Assembly (NCBI GenBank): GCA_022478985.1
Contig: JAKSZP010017367.1
Location: 1 to 64,000, forward strand
Source: Massospora cicadina
Taxonomy: Eukaryota > Entomophthoromycota > Entomophthoromycetes > Entomophthorales > Entomophthoraceae
Length of the DNA: 64,000 bases
Reading direction: 5' to 3'
Below, piece after piece: positions 23,366 through 35,194 of the stretch (the first letter of the stretch is position 1; every line of letters begins with the position of its first letter). The notes under the pieces were generated by a model, which worked only from the letters and a program-made list of their open reading frames with translations, was not told where the DNA came from and did no database searches. A program made the translations under genes and the position numbers.

Positions 23366-24301
23366 AAATTTAAAAATTATCTCAGAAGCTACAGTACAAT
23401 AATTGCAGTAGACCTTATAATTCTAAATAGATTTTGAAAACTTTTATAAAGGTAATTGTTGAAAAAAACTAAATCCACTCCAAATAGAGGGCTCTTACAG
23501 GGGCTCCCATAATTAAAATTTATACATAGGGTATCAATAGGTGAAAGACTTTACTAAAAGAATCTAGATTAGTCCTATATCAATAAAATGTAAGCTATAA
23601 GAATTTATTGAGCCAAGTTTGGGTAAAGCCAAACCAAAATCTGACGTTTAGAACAGGAATCAAATTTTTCACTAATTGAATTTGATCATTTTTGATGTTA
23701 GTCTACTTTCAAAATGTGTAGTTTAAACCCTGTTTGAATTTTCTATTCGATAACAATTATCCTAAATTTTGGAGGTCATTGCTCATTTGAGACCCATAAC
23801 CTCCTGCCTATCCCTAAACCCAGCGCCCTGTTAATGGTAAGGTAGCAAGTTGTTTTTTACTTTACTTCACATATTTAAATTTATTTTAATTACGTTCAGT
23901 TTTTAATGCGTTTTTATTAAGTTTGATTTAAAGGCGTGGTTCTTGTTATCATAAATTTTAAAGCTATCCAAGGTTTTCAATTATTTCTCTTAGTTAAAGA
24001 GAATTTATAAGGTGGCAATTTACCTAAATGACCAAAGCACATTTAACATTACAAGGAACTTTACCCCCTCACACTCACTAGATATTGATATGACGCCATT
24101 TAGTAGTCTGTGCGTGTTATTGTGGTTGCTAAAGCAACACATTAAAATACTGTTTTCTATTGGCATGCTCTTATCCTGAAAGTTTGTTTCAATTGTTGGT
24201 GTAGAATTATTTAAGCATTTGAGGTTTGATGAATGACTTCATTGCATAAATACTTTCCTAAACCATTGTTTATTCATAAAGTCTGGTTTTTCAATCAAGG
24301 G
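23366..24301. other. Spacer, nothing recognised
   Basis: AT-rich; no coding or repeat signal shared with the rest of the window. Confidence 0.6.
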
Positions 24302-25411
24302 TGTTAGGACTTTGCCCATATTTTCAGCTGACTAGATACCAGGGAGCTCTAGGAGATAATCCCCTATAGCTTTGTGAAGTGGATATTGGTTTACTTGATT
24401 TTGAGGTAACAATGTTTAAGGGGTTTTAGGTAATTCACCTTGTTTGGATCCATTAGAGATCAATCTGGTTCAATGCTTAAGATCTCGTTAAAAATAGTTG
24501 CCAATAAAATGAAAGCATCTGATAGTTGATTGATGATTAACTATCAGGTGTACTGATTGATATTGGTCAGGTTTCATTACCAACTGATTGGGAATTCAAG
24601 GATCAAGTTGTAATGTGAGTGATGCCACCTGCAACTAGCTAATTGATCAGTTAGTTCACAACCTGCCTTAATGGGTAACAAGTCTTATTAATTAAACAGG
24701 TCACTTGCCAAATATGGTTGGTTTTTTGGGATCAAGAGGAAGACGTTAGGACACATTTTCTGACTCTTTCCATTTTTAGGTCTCAAGGATGTCTGATGAT
24801 GGAATCTTAGCCAGGGTGGGGAAGACCATTGCTGATGATAAGACGATGGGTAATATAATTGCAATGGCTGACGTTTCATCAATGAGGTGCCAACTAAGGG
24901 TTGGGCGCCAAATTTTCAATATAAATATCCCTAAGAATTAACTTAATAAAACAAATATTACCATAATTTGTTATTAGTTCTTTTTCTTCTTCAAGGAAAA
25001 TATTGCTGTGTGCTTTAATTGGAGACTCTTTAAAATAAAGAGTAAGGATCTAAGCGTAGATCCAGAGAAGAGAAGCTTAGCTAAGACAGGAATTGCTGCT
25101 GACTGTGTCACTAGAGAAGAGCCATAAATGAGGATCTGAGTATGGATCAAGTTAGGCGATATAAGGGAATGAATCCCTATTGATGACATCTTAAGTATTT
25201 TGAGGAGGAATACTGGTTTAGCGTTTGACCTAATATCAGTACTTTATTCAACTATGAATATTAGTCTCCAAACTATTACCAAACAAATACATATTATTCT
25301 CAGACAACGCTGAGAATTTCACAACATCAAACCTATGCAGTAAAAGAATTTTAAGGGGTTATCAGCTGTGAACAATCAACGAAACCCATAAATTTTAATA
25401 ATTGATGCTCA
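24302..25411 (+). repeat. 5' LTR of element C
   Basis: 1110 bp, from TGTTAGGACTTTGCCC to TTGATGCTCA; aligns along its length with 32512-33616. Contains a short frame (MSDDGILARVGKTIAD, about 24790) also present in the 3' copy. Confidence 0.9.
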
Positions 25412-26417
25412 CTAGAGGGGTTTAGTTGAGTAGTATACACTAGGACAAGATGTCATATAGAGAAGTTTCTAATTTTGGCAATGCGTTACTAGAGAAAGTA
25501 ACGTCATTTAAAAATGAACGTGAAGTTTATTACATTTAATTGCTTTCACTCAGCTCAGAAGTGGAGTGACTAGTGAAGCTAATCACAGAAAGTACTCAAA
25601 ATTTGGAAAAAGGACTTGCAGTCTAGATATGGAACTGTCTAGTGCATCAAGGAAACCTGTTTCACCAAATATCAACTTATGATGAAGATTTTCAGCAGGG
25701 CCAACTCAGGTTGAAATTGGAATAAGTTGAAACAGTCCTAAGGATCAGAAGGGCCAACTTAGGTTGAAATTATATCTACTTGAAATAGTCCTGAGGAGTG
25801 AGGTGTTTATATGAGATACTAGATGAGACATTGGATGAGTTGATATGTAAAATCAATCAATTCAGAGTATAGGATTATATTACCAATGAAGAGTATGAGG
25901 TCAAAACAGGAGACGATTGATCCAAGATAGTGGAGAAAATCGTTTGACCCAATAGTATTCAATCAATGAGGCATAAATTGCTGGAGATGTGGATAATCAA
26001 TTTAAGACGAAATTTGATGAAGTTTAATGAGGCTAGATCAATATGTGTGATTAAGGGATCGTTTCCTGATATACCAGTGGATTTATTTCAAACGTTTTGG
26101 ATGGCAACGAATGCCAAATCCGTTTTTAAGAGAAAAATGATAAGAGCAATCAAATGGAACTGTTGACTAATGAGGAATTCGCGATTTTGGGAGATCTGAA
26201 GTCTCAAGTATCAGTTTCTGAAATACGAAATGAAATTATGACCTGTTTAACAAATGGAAAGTCAGATTGAAGGCCTAATGAATGGAACCATTTATGAGTA
26301 TTGCCAAAGTTGGCAAGTGTTGCCTATATGTGAAGAGACAGCGCTGCTGTTCATATAGTAAACAAGGTCAATACTAAAAAACCAAAAGTATTGGATCTAA
26401 AAGGAAATAATTTCAAT
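25412..26417 (+). pseudogene. gag-like region of element C
   Basis: Coding-like fragments in changing frames between the 5' LTR and the pol-flanking repeat. The longest, 25966-26166, is basic and methionine-rich (NLRRNLMKFNEARS.., FKRKMIRAIKW). No CCHC or capsid motif is definite, so the gag call rests on position. Confidence 0.5.
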
Positions 26418-26845
26418 GTTCCCAGAGGACCAATAACTATTAAAATGGTCATGTCCTAAGATTTTGGTCATGTCCTAAGATCTTGGTCAAGTCTAAAAGA
26501 GGACCACTGAACTAAATAGATGTTTAAAATTATTTGAGGTGGGTCGACCTTGGGACAGATATACCACACTGAGAATCTTTTTCTAGCCAGTACAGGTTTC
26601 AAACTCAAAACCTGCACTAGGGGTGGAAGCAGTTTTACCCGCTCAGCTAATCACCCTTCCAAATAGATGTTTAAATCCTAAGAGAATAATATTTTGAATT
26701 ATTAAAACTGGTAGGTCAGAGTATACCTAGGAACCAGTTGGATGAAGGGGAAAGGAAGGACATCTGAACCTAACTGTAAGTCAAAAGTCCAATTGCAAAA
26801 GAAAAATACAAAAAATAGATAAAAATATAATATATTAAATATTTA
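26418..26845 (+). repeat. Pol-flanking internal repeat, left copy
   Basis: Without its SINE insertion, about 290 bp that aligns with 30464-30740: GTTCCCAGAGGACCA, then GGTCATGTCCTAAG, then TAGGAACCAGTT in the left copy, against GTTCCCAAGGGATCA, GGTTATGTCCTAATG and TAGGAACTAGTT in the right copy. Confidence 0.7.
26529..26660 (-). mobile_element. SINE-A inserted in element C
   Basis: Reverse-orientation SINE-A with a perfect 15-bp target duplication AAATAGATGTTTAAA (26514-26528 and 26661-26675). Read on the minus strand, GATTAGCTGAGCGGG is the A-box segment and GGTTTTGAGTTTGAAACC the B-box segment. Confidence 0.93.
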
Positions 26846-26849
26846 TTTT

Positions 26850-27420
26850 TTGGCCTCTGATTTTTGGACCTACAATGCAATGAGATTACTGGAAGGGGTA
26901 ACCAAGAGTATCAATTTAATGGTCAATCAGAAGCAACTTACTGATCTGATGAACAGACAGCAGGAGGAGGTGCTTGAATTATTTGACAAGTATCAGGAAG
27001 TATTCACCCAGGATGACCACAATTTGGGATGCATAAGAGATGTAATCCACAATGTTGATACCAGAGAAAATTTTCCAATAAGAATGAGACCAATTTGACA
27101 GTCAAAGGCAGCCAAAGAGGTAGTAGAGGAAGAAATCAGCAAACTAGTTAAGCATGGGCTTCTAGTTCCATCATCAAGTCTCTGGGCGAGCCCTATCCTT
27201 ATTGTGAAGAAGAAGGACAGCTCTAATTGGGTGGTGATTAATTACCATAAGCTATATAAGATTATGAAGAAGGATTCATATCCACTACCACAAATTGATG
27301 ATGCACTAGATTGATTGGGAAAATTAAAGTATTTCTCCACAATGGATCTAATCTCAGGATATTGGCAGATTGATTTTCCAGGAGAAGACTAAGATAAGTG
27401 CATGATTATTACCAAGAGGG
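26850..27420 (+). pseudogene. RT N-terminal half of element C pol
   Basis: From 26850 the frame is open to 27098 (LMNRQQEEVLELFDKYQEVF then TQDDHNLGCI), continuing with VVEEEISKLVKHGLLVPSSS, WASPILIVKKKDSSNWVV, KKDSYPLPQIDDALD and YFSTMDLISGYWQID. These are RT blocks 1-3 of Ty3/Gypsy, with the first catalytic Asp in TMD. Stops at 27099 and 27313. The frame is broken at 27420 by the family-F solo LTR and resumes at 28322. Confidence 0.92.
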
Positions 27421-28313
27421 TGTCATGTTTACATGACCTTATAAAGGATACCAACAGCTGGGACAAGGATGGGCGGCAGGAGGTCCAGAAGATGAAACTA
27501 AGCCCTTCCTGATCATAAGCACACCTTGGATCAACGCTGGGTACAGGCTAGGTACGCCTGGGTTGGTGAAAGTGATGTGCCTAAAGCCCAGCCCCCTGTT
27601 TTGCTCTAGGGTTAAAACAAACAATTTTCAAATTAAATGATAATGGGACAATTTGATTATTTGGTGAATGAGGGTTTGAAACTCAATTCATTTATGAAAT
27701 TGCAAGCTTGGGTCAGGTTCAACTTCAATTGATTACTTGAGTAAAGTCAATTTTAAGATATGTAACCCTTTAAGATAAAAGCATGTGCCTATTGATTCAC
27801 CAAGGCTTGATACCACTTCTGCTGATCCAAAATTTCCTTAAGTGAGCTTAAGTATAAATGCTTGAGACTAACGTTTCTTGTTGGTCATCTTCCCAAATAA
27901 ACCCCATAGTCGTTTTACGTTTTTCTATATGTTGACTTGGGAGCACCTGTGCGTGGATCTCTTTGATTAGGTCTTGTGACATGTTATGCCAGTTCATTTT
28001 ATTTAAAAAATATCGAATCAACAGGTACACCGCTGGTTGTACCAGGTTCCCTCCAAACCTGGTCACCAGTGCACTCCAACCCTGTACCATACTTGGTTAT
28101 GAACTGCCTTTGTGGCACATCCAAGTTTTAAAGAATGATCGATTTATTCTTAATTTCACTATTCTCAACATCCTCGCCCTAAGCCTCTTTAGCTCAAGCA
28201 CCCTCTGATGGGCTATTTTTATTATTACAATGACTAATAGCTCCCTTGCGTTGGTCCTGTGCACCAAGCACCACCACATTAGGACTTGGAGAGTTATAGA
28301 CACTCTCTTGACA
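27421..28313 (+). mobile_element. Solo LTR, family F, inside the RT of element C
   Basis: Aligns with 39476-40330 (which has a perfect target duplication) from TGTCATGTTTACATGAC to ACTCTCTTGACA. It splits the host RT between ..CMIITKR and LYQPTRMHQSLCNAS. Left flank GAGGG and right flank GCACGGG are a poor match for a duplication, consistent with age. One frame reads HTLDQRWVQARYAWVGES before degenerating. Confidence 0.85.
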
Positions 28314-30475
28314 GCACGGGCTTTATCAACCAACGAGGATGCACCAGAGTTTATGCAATGCGTCTGTGATGTTCCAGAGGGCCATGGACGCCATACTAAA
28401 TGACTTGAAGTTGTCATGCGTCCTGGTGTACTTGGATGATATAAATGTGTTCATTAGGACTTTTACTGACCATTTGCACCATTTGGAGGAAGTGTTTAAG
28501 CGATTATCTGTGGCCAACCTGAAGATTAAGCTGGGAAATTGCCACATCTTCAAGAAATAGTTAGAATATCTGGGATTCAAAATCAACTCTAGTGAACTAC
28601 ATTTGCAAGCCTAGAAGATCAAATCCATAGAGCAAATGGCTGTGCCAAAGAGTGTCCAATATATCCAAGTGTTCCTTGGAATGGTCAGCTACTATAGAAG
28701 AACCATTCAGGATTTTGCAAGAATCTTCAAGCCTATCTTCCATTTACTGGAGGATCTAAAAAAATGATTTAGAGTGTAGAGGTCCAGAAATTCTCTGATG
28801 AAGTACGCCAGTATTTAATAGATTCTCCAATTTTAAAGTATCTAAATTTTGATTGAGAATTTATAATGCAAACTGATGCTTTTTTGGTGATTGGTACTGT
28901 AATGAGCTAAGTAGATGAACTTGGGGATAAACATCTGGTGGCATATGTGAGCTGGACACTCTCAGCCGCTGAGAGGAATTACACTGTGACTGAGAGTGAA
29001 TGCCTTGCGGTCATTTACACATGTGAGCAGTTTTGGGTGTATATCCTTGTAATGCACTTAAAGTGGTGACAGACCAATCTCGTTGCATTGGTTACACAAT
29101 TTAAGAGAATAAGAAGGATGACTGGCCTGATGGGCACTAAAGCTACAGGCTTATGATTATGAGATAGTCCACCAAGCTGGTGCTTCTCATCAGAATGTGG
29201 ATGGCTTATTGTGGTTGCCAATGGTCCAGGTGGTATACCAGCAAGCGGATGAGCTATTCCAGAGAATGGTTTATGGAGAAATTGGGAATGAGCCCTGAGA
29301 AATCCAAGGTGCAATTTGAAAAGCAATGGAAAACTCTGAGACCATGTATGGACAAGTTTTCAAGATGATCAATAGGAAATCATTGCTATTCCTAAAGTCA
29401 TCAGAACGAGCAGCTATCATTCAAGCTGCTCATAAGATTGTTGGGAATGGAGGCCTGAGGGGAAAAACCAATCATATTCACCAGTATTACTACTGAGAGT
29501 CCATCAACTACAATGTAGCAGACTATCTGGCTGCTGTATGGAGTGCCAGTTGCATAAGCCGCACAAGAACATGACTGAATACCAACTGGTCCACCCTGAA
29601 TTCGCCTGGCATATGGTGTCTATCAACGTGATGGGACATTGACAATGAGCAAAGGGGGAAATAAAGTACATCATAGTGGTTGTCGACCATAGGACAAGAT
29701 GGAACAATACAAAGGCCCTGGCAAAAGTAGACGCTACCAGCACTGAAAAGTTTATCCTAGATCAAGTTTTATACCAACATGTATGTCCTCAGGTCCTGCT
29801 GAGTGACAATGGAACAAATTTCACATCTCATATGATCCTGCAATTAAATGAAATAATGGAGATCCAAGGAGTCGTGTCTGTACCCTAACAGCCATATATG
29901 ACTTGACTGGTAGAAAGAGTCAATGGGATGCTGGCCATGACACTGAGAAAGCTGGTCGCAGGAAGAACTTTTGCATGGGGAACATACCTTATTTTGGGAA
30001 CGTTTGTCTGTAATATAAGTCATCATATGTCAATGGGAAAAACGCCATTTGAGTTGCTTATATGGAAGGAAATTATGTTTCCACCAATTTTATATTTGGT
30101 GGTGGAACCACATTGGGGATGAGTGCCAAGAAGTACCTGAACTGGTTGACAAATATCCTGATAAAAATGTAATTGCAAGCATTCTATACGACTTTAAAGA
30201 AAAGGATATGGGCAAAAATGATGGATGATAAGAACCAACTGGCATTATTGGAATACTGAATAGGCAAAAGATTTGCCTATTGTGATACACATGGTTTCAT
30301 GAGAAGAAACAGGCTGGATGTGTTGTGGTCAGGTCCATTAAAGATTATTGCCAAGATGGTGACGGCGCCTACTCCATCAAGAAGTTCTTGGATGGAAGGA
30401 TAGTAAATTGAGTCCATTCTAAGTATTTAAAGCAATGGATTGATGAGAAAATAGTGAAAAAAGAGTTCCCAAGGG
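28314..30475 (+). pseudogene. RT palm, RNase H and integrase of element C
   Basis: RT resumes with MHQSLCNASVMFQRAMDAIL and VLVYLDDINVF, with the intact YLDD at 28429-28440. It continues with EYLGFKINS, FLGMVSYYRRTI and an RNase H (VAYVSWTLSAAERNYTVTES then ECLAVIY, about 28937-29013). The integrase shows VVDHRTRWNNTKALA (about 29678), VLLSDNGTNFTSHMI (about 29794; second Asp kept) and LVERVNGMLAMTLRKL (about 29911; Glu kept). The C-terminal tail ends KQWIDEKIVKKEFPRDH. The frame is shifted and stopped in many places, but all catalytic residues named are still visible. Confidence 0.92.
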
Positions 30476-30740
30476 ATCACTGAACCATTAAGTTGGTTAT
30501 GTCCTAATGATTTGGTTAAATCCAGAGAAAGGACTGCTGACCAAACTATATGGTTAAGTCTTTAAAAATAAGACCTCTGAACCATAGAAAACTGATAGGT
30601 TTAAGTATATTTAGGAACTAGTTTAGGGGAATAAAATAAAAAGATGGAATGCTGAACTGAGAAAATGTCAAGTCACATAGAAAAAAGAAGAAAAATAAAA
30701 TACTGATAAAAATATAGAAGAAAAAATTAATAAACGCATA
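30464..30740 (+). repeat. Pol-flanking internal repeat, right copy
   Basis: Second copy of 26418-26845. It starts inside the last integrase codons, so the left copy includes a duplicate of the pol C-terminal coding end. Confidence 0.7.
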
Positions 30741-31933
30741 GAAAAAAGATATATTTTATAATTTTATCTTTAGTTATCCTCATCTCAGGGATGATTCTGC
30801 CTATGGTGCCTCTTGGGGAGGGAGGATAAGTTGCATTAGGAGTACACAAAACGTCAAAATTTATGTGAGATTGGATGCTTGTGAGGGCTAGACTTACTTG
30901 AAACCAAGTTTGTTGAGTAGATGCTGATCCCTGTGAGAAAGCAACTAGGGGAAGGGAGATGGAAATGTCAGAACCTGCCAAGTGATACCCCAGTTAGGGG
31001 GAAGCAACAGAAAAAGAAGAGGCAGTTTGTAAATAACCCCAAGTAATCCTGATATGGCACCAGAGCAAGAAGATTGGACTTGAGTGCTTGCTGACAGGCT
31101 TTGATAAGAACATTGAACATATGGTCTAGCATCAAGCAAGGGATACTAAACAGTGGTTGCCAAATCATGGCCCCTATTAAAGCCATCAGGGGAAGATACC
31201 AATGAAATGTTCCAGAAATGAGATAGTCATGCAGGGAGTAAATGACATCCTGAATTTGACGACTACAAGCTTCTTGGAAGTGAAAGAAGAATGAGCAATG
31301 AAAGCCAGGAGAGGCTGGAAGCTTCATGGTCCAACTTTGAAGAACTTGACTGGAAAGCAAAGAGCATAGGCTGCAACTTCTCAATCTAGGATGTTTTTGA
31401 GATAAGAGGGGTTCAGAGCTATGGAATGAGCCTCAGTTACTTGGGCCCTCAATTCTGCATAGGGTAGTTCAAAATGTTCGCTGTATTCAATGGCTAGTTC
31501 AGTTACCAAAAACAGCTGGCTTCTAATACTGGCTGAGTTGGAAAAGGAACTCCAAAAGCAAATCCAATCTGGTGAGGAACAATCTTTTAAGAGCTGAGGG
31601 CATTGTTTCAGGAGGTTTGACAATGATGGTAGAGAATCTGTGAATGGATCTGAATCCAGGAGAGTTTTGAAGTCTAACTAAGGAATTGATGACAGAGGAA
31701 GGATTGGTTGCAAGTCAATAGAGACAATCACTAACCTAGTTTCATCAGGGTTGGATACTACTTCTGGTAATTCCATGGAAGGACTGGCCAATGGTTTTGA
31801 CTAGGAGTATGAGTCCTGGGAGTACCATAGAAGAGGTTCCAATATGCAGGTCAACTCATCAGCTGGAAGAGCTGAAGGTCTTTATCAGACATGCTATCAA
31901 GCAGTTGTTGGTACCAAGACTCTAAATTTGACA
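30740..31933 (-). pseudogene. Antisense coding-like region in element C
   Basis: The minus strand from an ATG at 31933 (MSNLESWYQQLLDSMSDKDL) reads protein-like through a few shifts. It passes SPSMELPEVVSNPDETRL, LDSDPFTDSLPSLSNLLKQC, ELRAQVTEAHSIALNPSYL (31381-31460) and a hydrophobic part (YLPLMALIGAMIWQPLF, about 31145-31195). No family is recognised. It lies between integrase and the 3' LTR in opposite orientation to gag-pol, where antisense accessory ORFs occur in some plant Gypsy elements. It could be a captured host gene. Confidence 0.55.
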
Positions 31934-32511
31934 TATGAGCTGGACAAAAGGGGGATGTTGGACTTATATGAAAATTGACATTATGCATTATGAAATCAAT
32001 TAAGCTCTATTTTTTGAGAAATTAATCTCAAAATTAATGGGATAAGCTCTCCAGAGAAGAACTAAGAATGATATGAGCCAATAGGTTACTATGAGAAAAT
32101 AACAAAGGCGAATATAGATGAGCATTTTAATTGTGCCACAAAATGAACACCAACGGCAAGAATCTCTTGTCAAGGATGAGGAGAAATTCAGGAAATCAAG
32201 GACGCCAGACCAAGAATCCTGAATATGACAGTGGGACATGTGCCCTTATGGGGGAAACTGGATCCCAGGATTAGTATTTTCACAAGTAAATTGACAGCCC
32301 AGCATGACAGAAGGTTGTGGGAATGACGCTCTGAGTAGGTAGTAGCAAGGAGGAAGAGGAAAAGAACAACATGCTGATGGTTGTCCTGAACAGCAATTCT
32401 ACCAATCAACCATACTCTGCTTAAATTAAAAGAGCATTTGACCAAGTGTCTGAGGCGGTATTCTCTTGTTCAATCCTTTTCTCGCTGGAAATCTAGGTAA
32501 TATGGGGGATG
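31934..32511. other. Element C region between antisense ORF and 3' LTR
   Basis: Moderate GC; minus-strand frames at 32000-32445 are short and unrecognised. The last bases (AATATGGGGGATG) are the polypurine tract. It might hold the promoter of the antisense ORF; no motif supports this directly. Confidence 0.4.
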
Positions 32512-33616
32512 TGTTGGGATTTTTGCCCATATTCCCAGCTTACTAGATTACCAGGGGTCGTTAAGAGATAATTCCCTATAGTGAAGTGAATTGGATATTG
32601 GTTGACCCTGAAATTGGGGTAACAATGTTTGGGGGATCTTAAGTAATTCAACTGGTTTGGATCCATCAGATATCAATCTAGTTGAATGATTAAGATCTCG
32701 TCAAGCAGAGTTGCTGAAAAAATGGTGGCATCTGATAGTTGATTGATGATTAATTATCAGGTGTACTGATTAGAATTGGTCAGGTTTCATTGCCAACTGA
32801 TTGGGAATTTAAGTATCACGTTGCAAGGTGAGTGATGCTGCCTAAAACTAGCTAATTGATCAGTTGGTTCACAACCTGCCTTAATGGGTAACAAGTCCCA
32901 TTAATTAAGCAGGTCACTTGCCAAATATGGTTGGTTTGCTGGGATCAAGAGGAAGACGTTAGTCCATATTTTCTGACTCTTTCCATTTTAGATTCAAGGA
33001 TGTCTGACAACGGAATACTAGCCAGGATTGGGAATACCATTGCTGATGAGACGATGATGGGTAATTCAATGGCAACGGCTGCCATTTCATCAATGAGGTG
33101 CCAACTGAGTGTTGGGCGCCATATTTCCAATATAAATTACCCTAAGAATTCACTTAGTAAACAATTAATTACCAGAATTTGTTATTAGTTCGTTTCTTCT
33201 TAAGAAAATTATTGTTGTGTGCTTTAATTGGAGACTCTTTAAAATAAAGAGTAAGGATCTGAGCGTAGATACAGAGAAGAGAAGTTTAGCTAAGACAGGA
33301 ATTGCTGCTGACTGTGTCACTAGAGAAAAGCCATAATGAGGATCTGAGCGTGGATCAAGTTAGGCGATATAAGGGAATGAATCCCTATTGATGACATCTT
33401 AAGTATTTTGAGGAGGAATACTGGTTTGGCGTTTGACCTAGTATCAGTACTTTATTCAACTATGGATATTAGTCTCCAAACTATTATCAAACAAATATAT
33501 ATTATTATCAGACAACGCTGAGAATCTCATAACACCAAACCTATGCAGTTAATTAATTTAGGGGTTATCAGCTGTGAACAATTAATGAAACTCATAAATT
33601 TTAGCAATGATTTGCA
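32512..33616 (+). repeat. 3' LTR of element C
   Basis: 1105 bp, from TGTTGGGATTTTTGCCC to AATGATTTGCA. The segment 32931-33188 is open for 85 codons and its 5' LTR counterpart is similar. Confidence 0.9.
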
Positions 33617-35194
33617 CTTTAATTATATAGAATGGCGTCTCAATTTATTTCTTTTAATATTCAAAGCAGTCTTTATAATATAATAATTTTGGAATATAGC
33701 TTTTGGATAGTACTAAAATTTTTTATCTACACATGATACAGTCTCAAAAGTTGCATCTGATGGTGGATGGCAGGATAAACAAACAGCTGAAGGCAAGATT
33801 ATGTTTAAGAAACATCCACTTTAGTACTTAGGTGAGCTTCATAAAGTACAAATGCATCAGAATTTGACAACCTGAGTGGGATAGCTTCAGTTAGTTCATC
33901 ATCTAGTGTGCAAGGTTCTATAATGCTATGCTTTTACAGTCTTAACAACATCATCTAGTTAAAAATTGATAATGGTGTTTATAGTTGCCATAAGGCAAAG
34001 GCATTGATGCTTTAAATTCTAGGTCTGTTGTACTAGGGAAAATTTTATACTATTTGTTGGAGTATATCCATTTTATCACATTCATAATCTCCTACATTAT
34101 TAAAAATGTCGTCACCGCTCAGATTGTCCATCATTGGGAAGATATAACCTCACTTAGTAGCCACAGAGTGTACCTGGCAGAAAGCACAGGTATTTGATTT
34201 TGGGATTTAATGACCAGTTCCTTTTATGTATAAACTGTTAATGTTATTATAACATCAGCGGACTTCCTAATGAGATTTGTCTTCACTAGGGAAACGCACT
34301 TTGGCAAGATCAACTTGACAAAAATTGATAATAAGCGTTCTGGGTTGGGACCATATAGTACTAAAAAAAGATAATAAGCGTTCTTTATCTACTAATATTG
34401 GATCTTTATATAATAAATTCTAGACATGCTTCTATTTCAGATAATGTGCTCTTTAAGAGGAAAGATTTTCCCAATCTTTTTAAGGAGCTTTTTGTTTGGT
34501 TATGTAAGGTTCAAAACCTTTTGTATCCTTTGAAGGGGCTTCAGAAGTGTAAAGGCCTTTTTATCTTTAATTAAATTTAGTATAATAGATCCATCAGGCA
34601 ATAAATCCATGGGTGATGTTAAACTTATCATCAACTAGTTTTTCATATGAACTGATTTGATCATCATCTTTCCCAACAGAGGTGATGTAGGATTAAAGCC
34701 CAGTTCAATAGTGAATGCACTATTATGCAAAGAAAAAAACAAACCACTGCTGATGGAGGCAACGCCTTCATATCTCAAAGATGTAAATAAATTGGTTGCA
34801 AAGATCTCCAGGGGGCTTAGGAATAGCATTTATTAACTCAATGTCAGAGAATACCCCAAGTTGGTAGTTGCTTTATAGGCATTGGAAAGCTTTTATTAAC
34901 AGTGGTCCAGGCTCCTTTTAATAAATAATCTTCATAAGCATAAATTTTGATAGTATAAAAAAATCTTAGCAAGTGGGTAGCCCCTTGAGGTGGTAAGAAG
35001 CTAAGCCATCAGGAAGTTCACTAGATAGAATTCAAATAGATTTTTATCATTAATAAAGATAACCAGTAAGGAGGTTAGTCTGTTGAAATCAACTATAAAT
35101 GGATTTATAAGATGGTTCATGGGGTCTCTCTGCTTGGCGTAACTTTCTGAGCAAATCAACTTTGTTAAATTAAAAGCAAACACTTAATCGCACA
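33617..35194. other. Spacer with minus-strand coding-like fragments
   Basis: Minus-strand open stretches at 35183-35001 and 34829-34635 (SLHNSAFTIELGFNPTSPLL) and worn sequence between them look like an old coding region. No domain is recognised. Contains ultrashort retroposon copy 2. Confidence 0.4.
34342..34369 (+). mobile_element. Ultrashort retroposon, copy 2 (28 bp)
   Basis: GGGTTGGGACCATATAGTAC plus TAAAAAAA, between perfect 15-bp duplications GATAATAAGCGTTCT (34327-34341 and 34370-34384). The clearest example of the family. Confidence 0.93.

Larger units (their letters stand above)
24302..33616 (+). mobile_element. Gypsy element C, about 9.3 kb with insertions
   Basis: LTRs of about 1.1 kb enclose gag-like sequence, a Ty3/Gypsy pol, and a 1.8-kb region after pol that is coding-like on the opposite strand. 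It carries two later insertions: a SINE-A (26529-26660) and a family-F solo LTR (27421-28313). A direct repeat of about 270 bp brackets pol. A purine tract (ATATGGGGGATG) precedes the 3' LTR. No matching target duplication was found at the outer ends. Confidence 0.88.
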
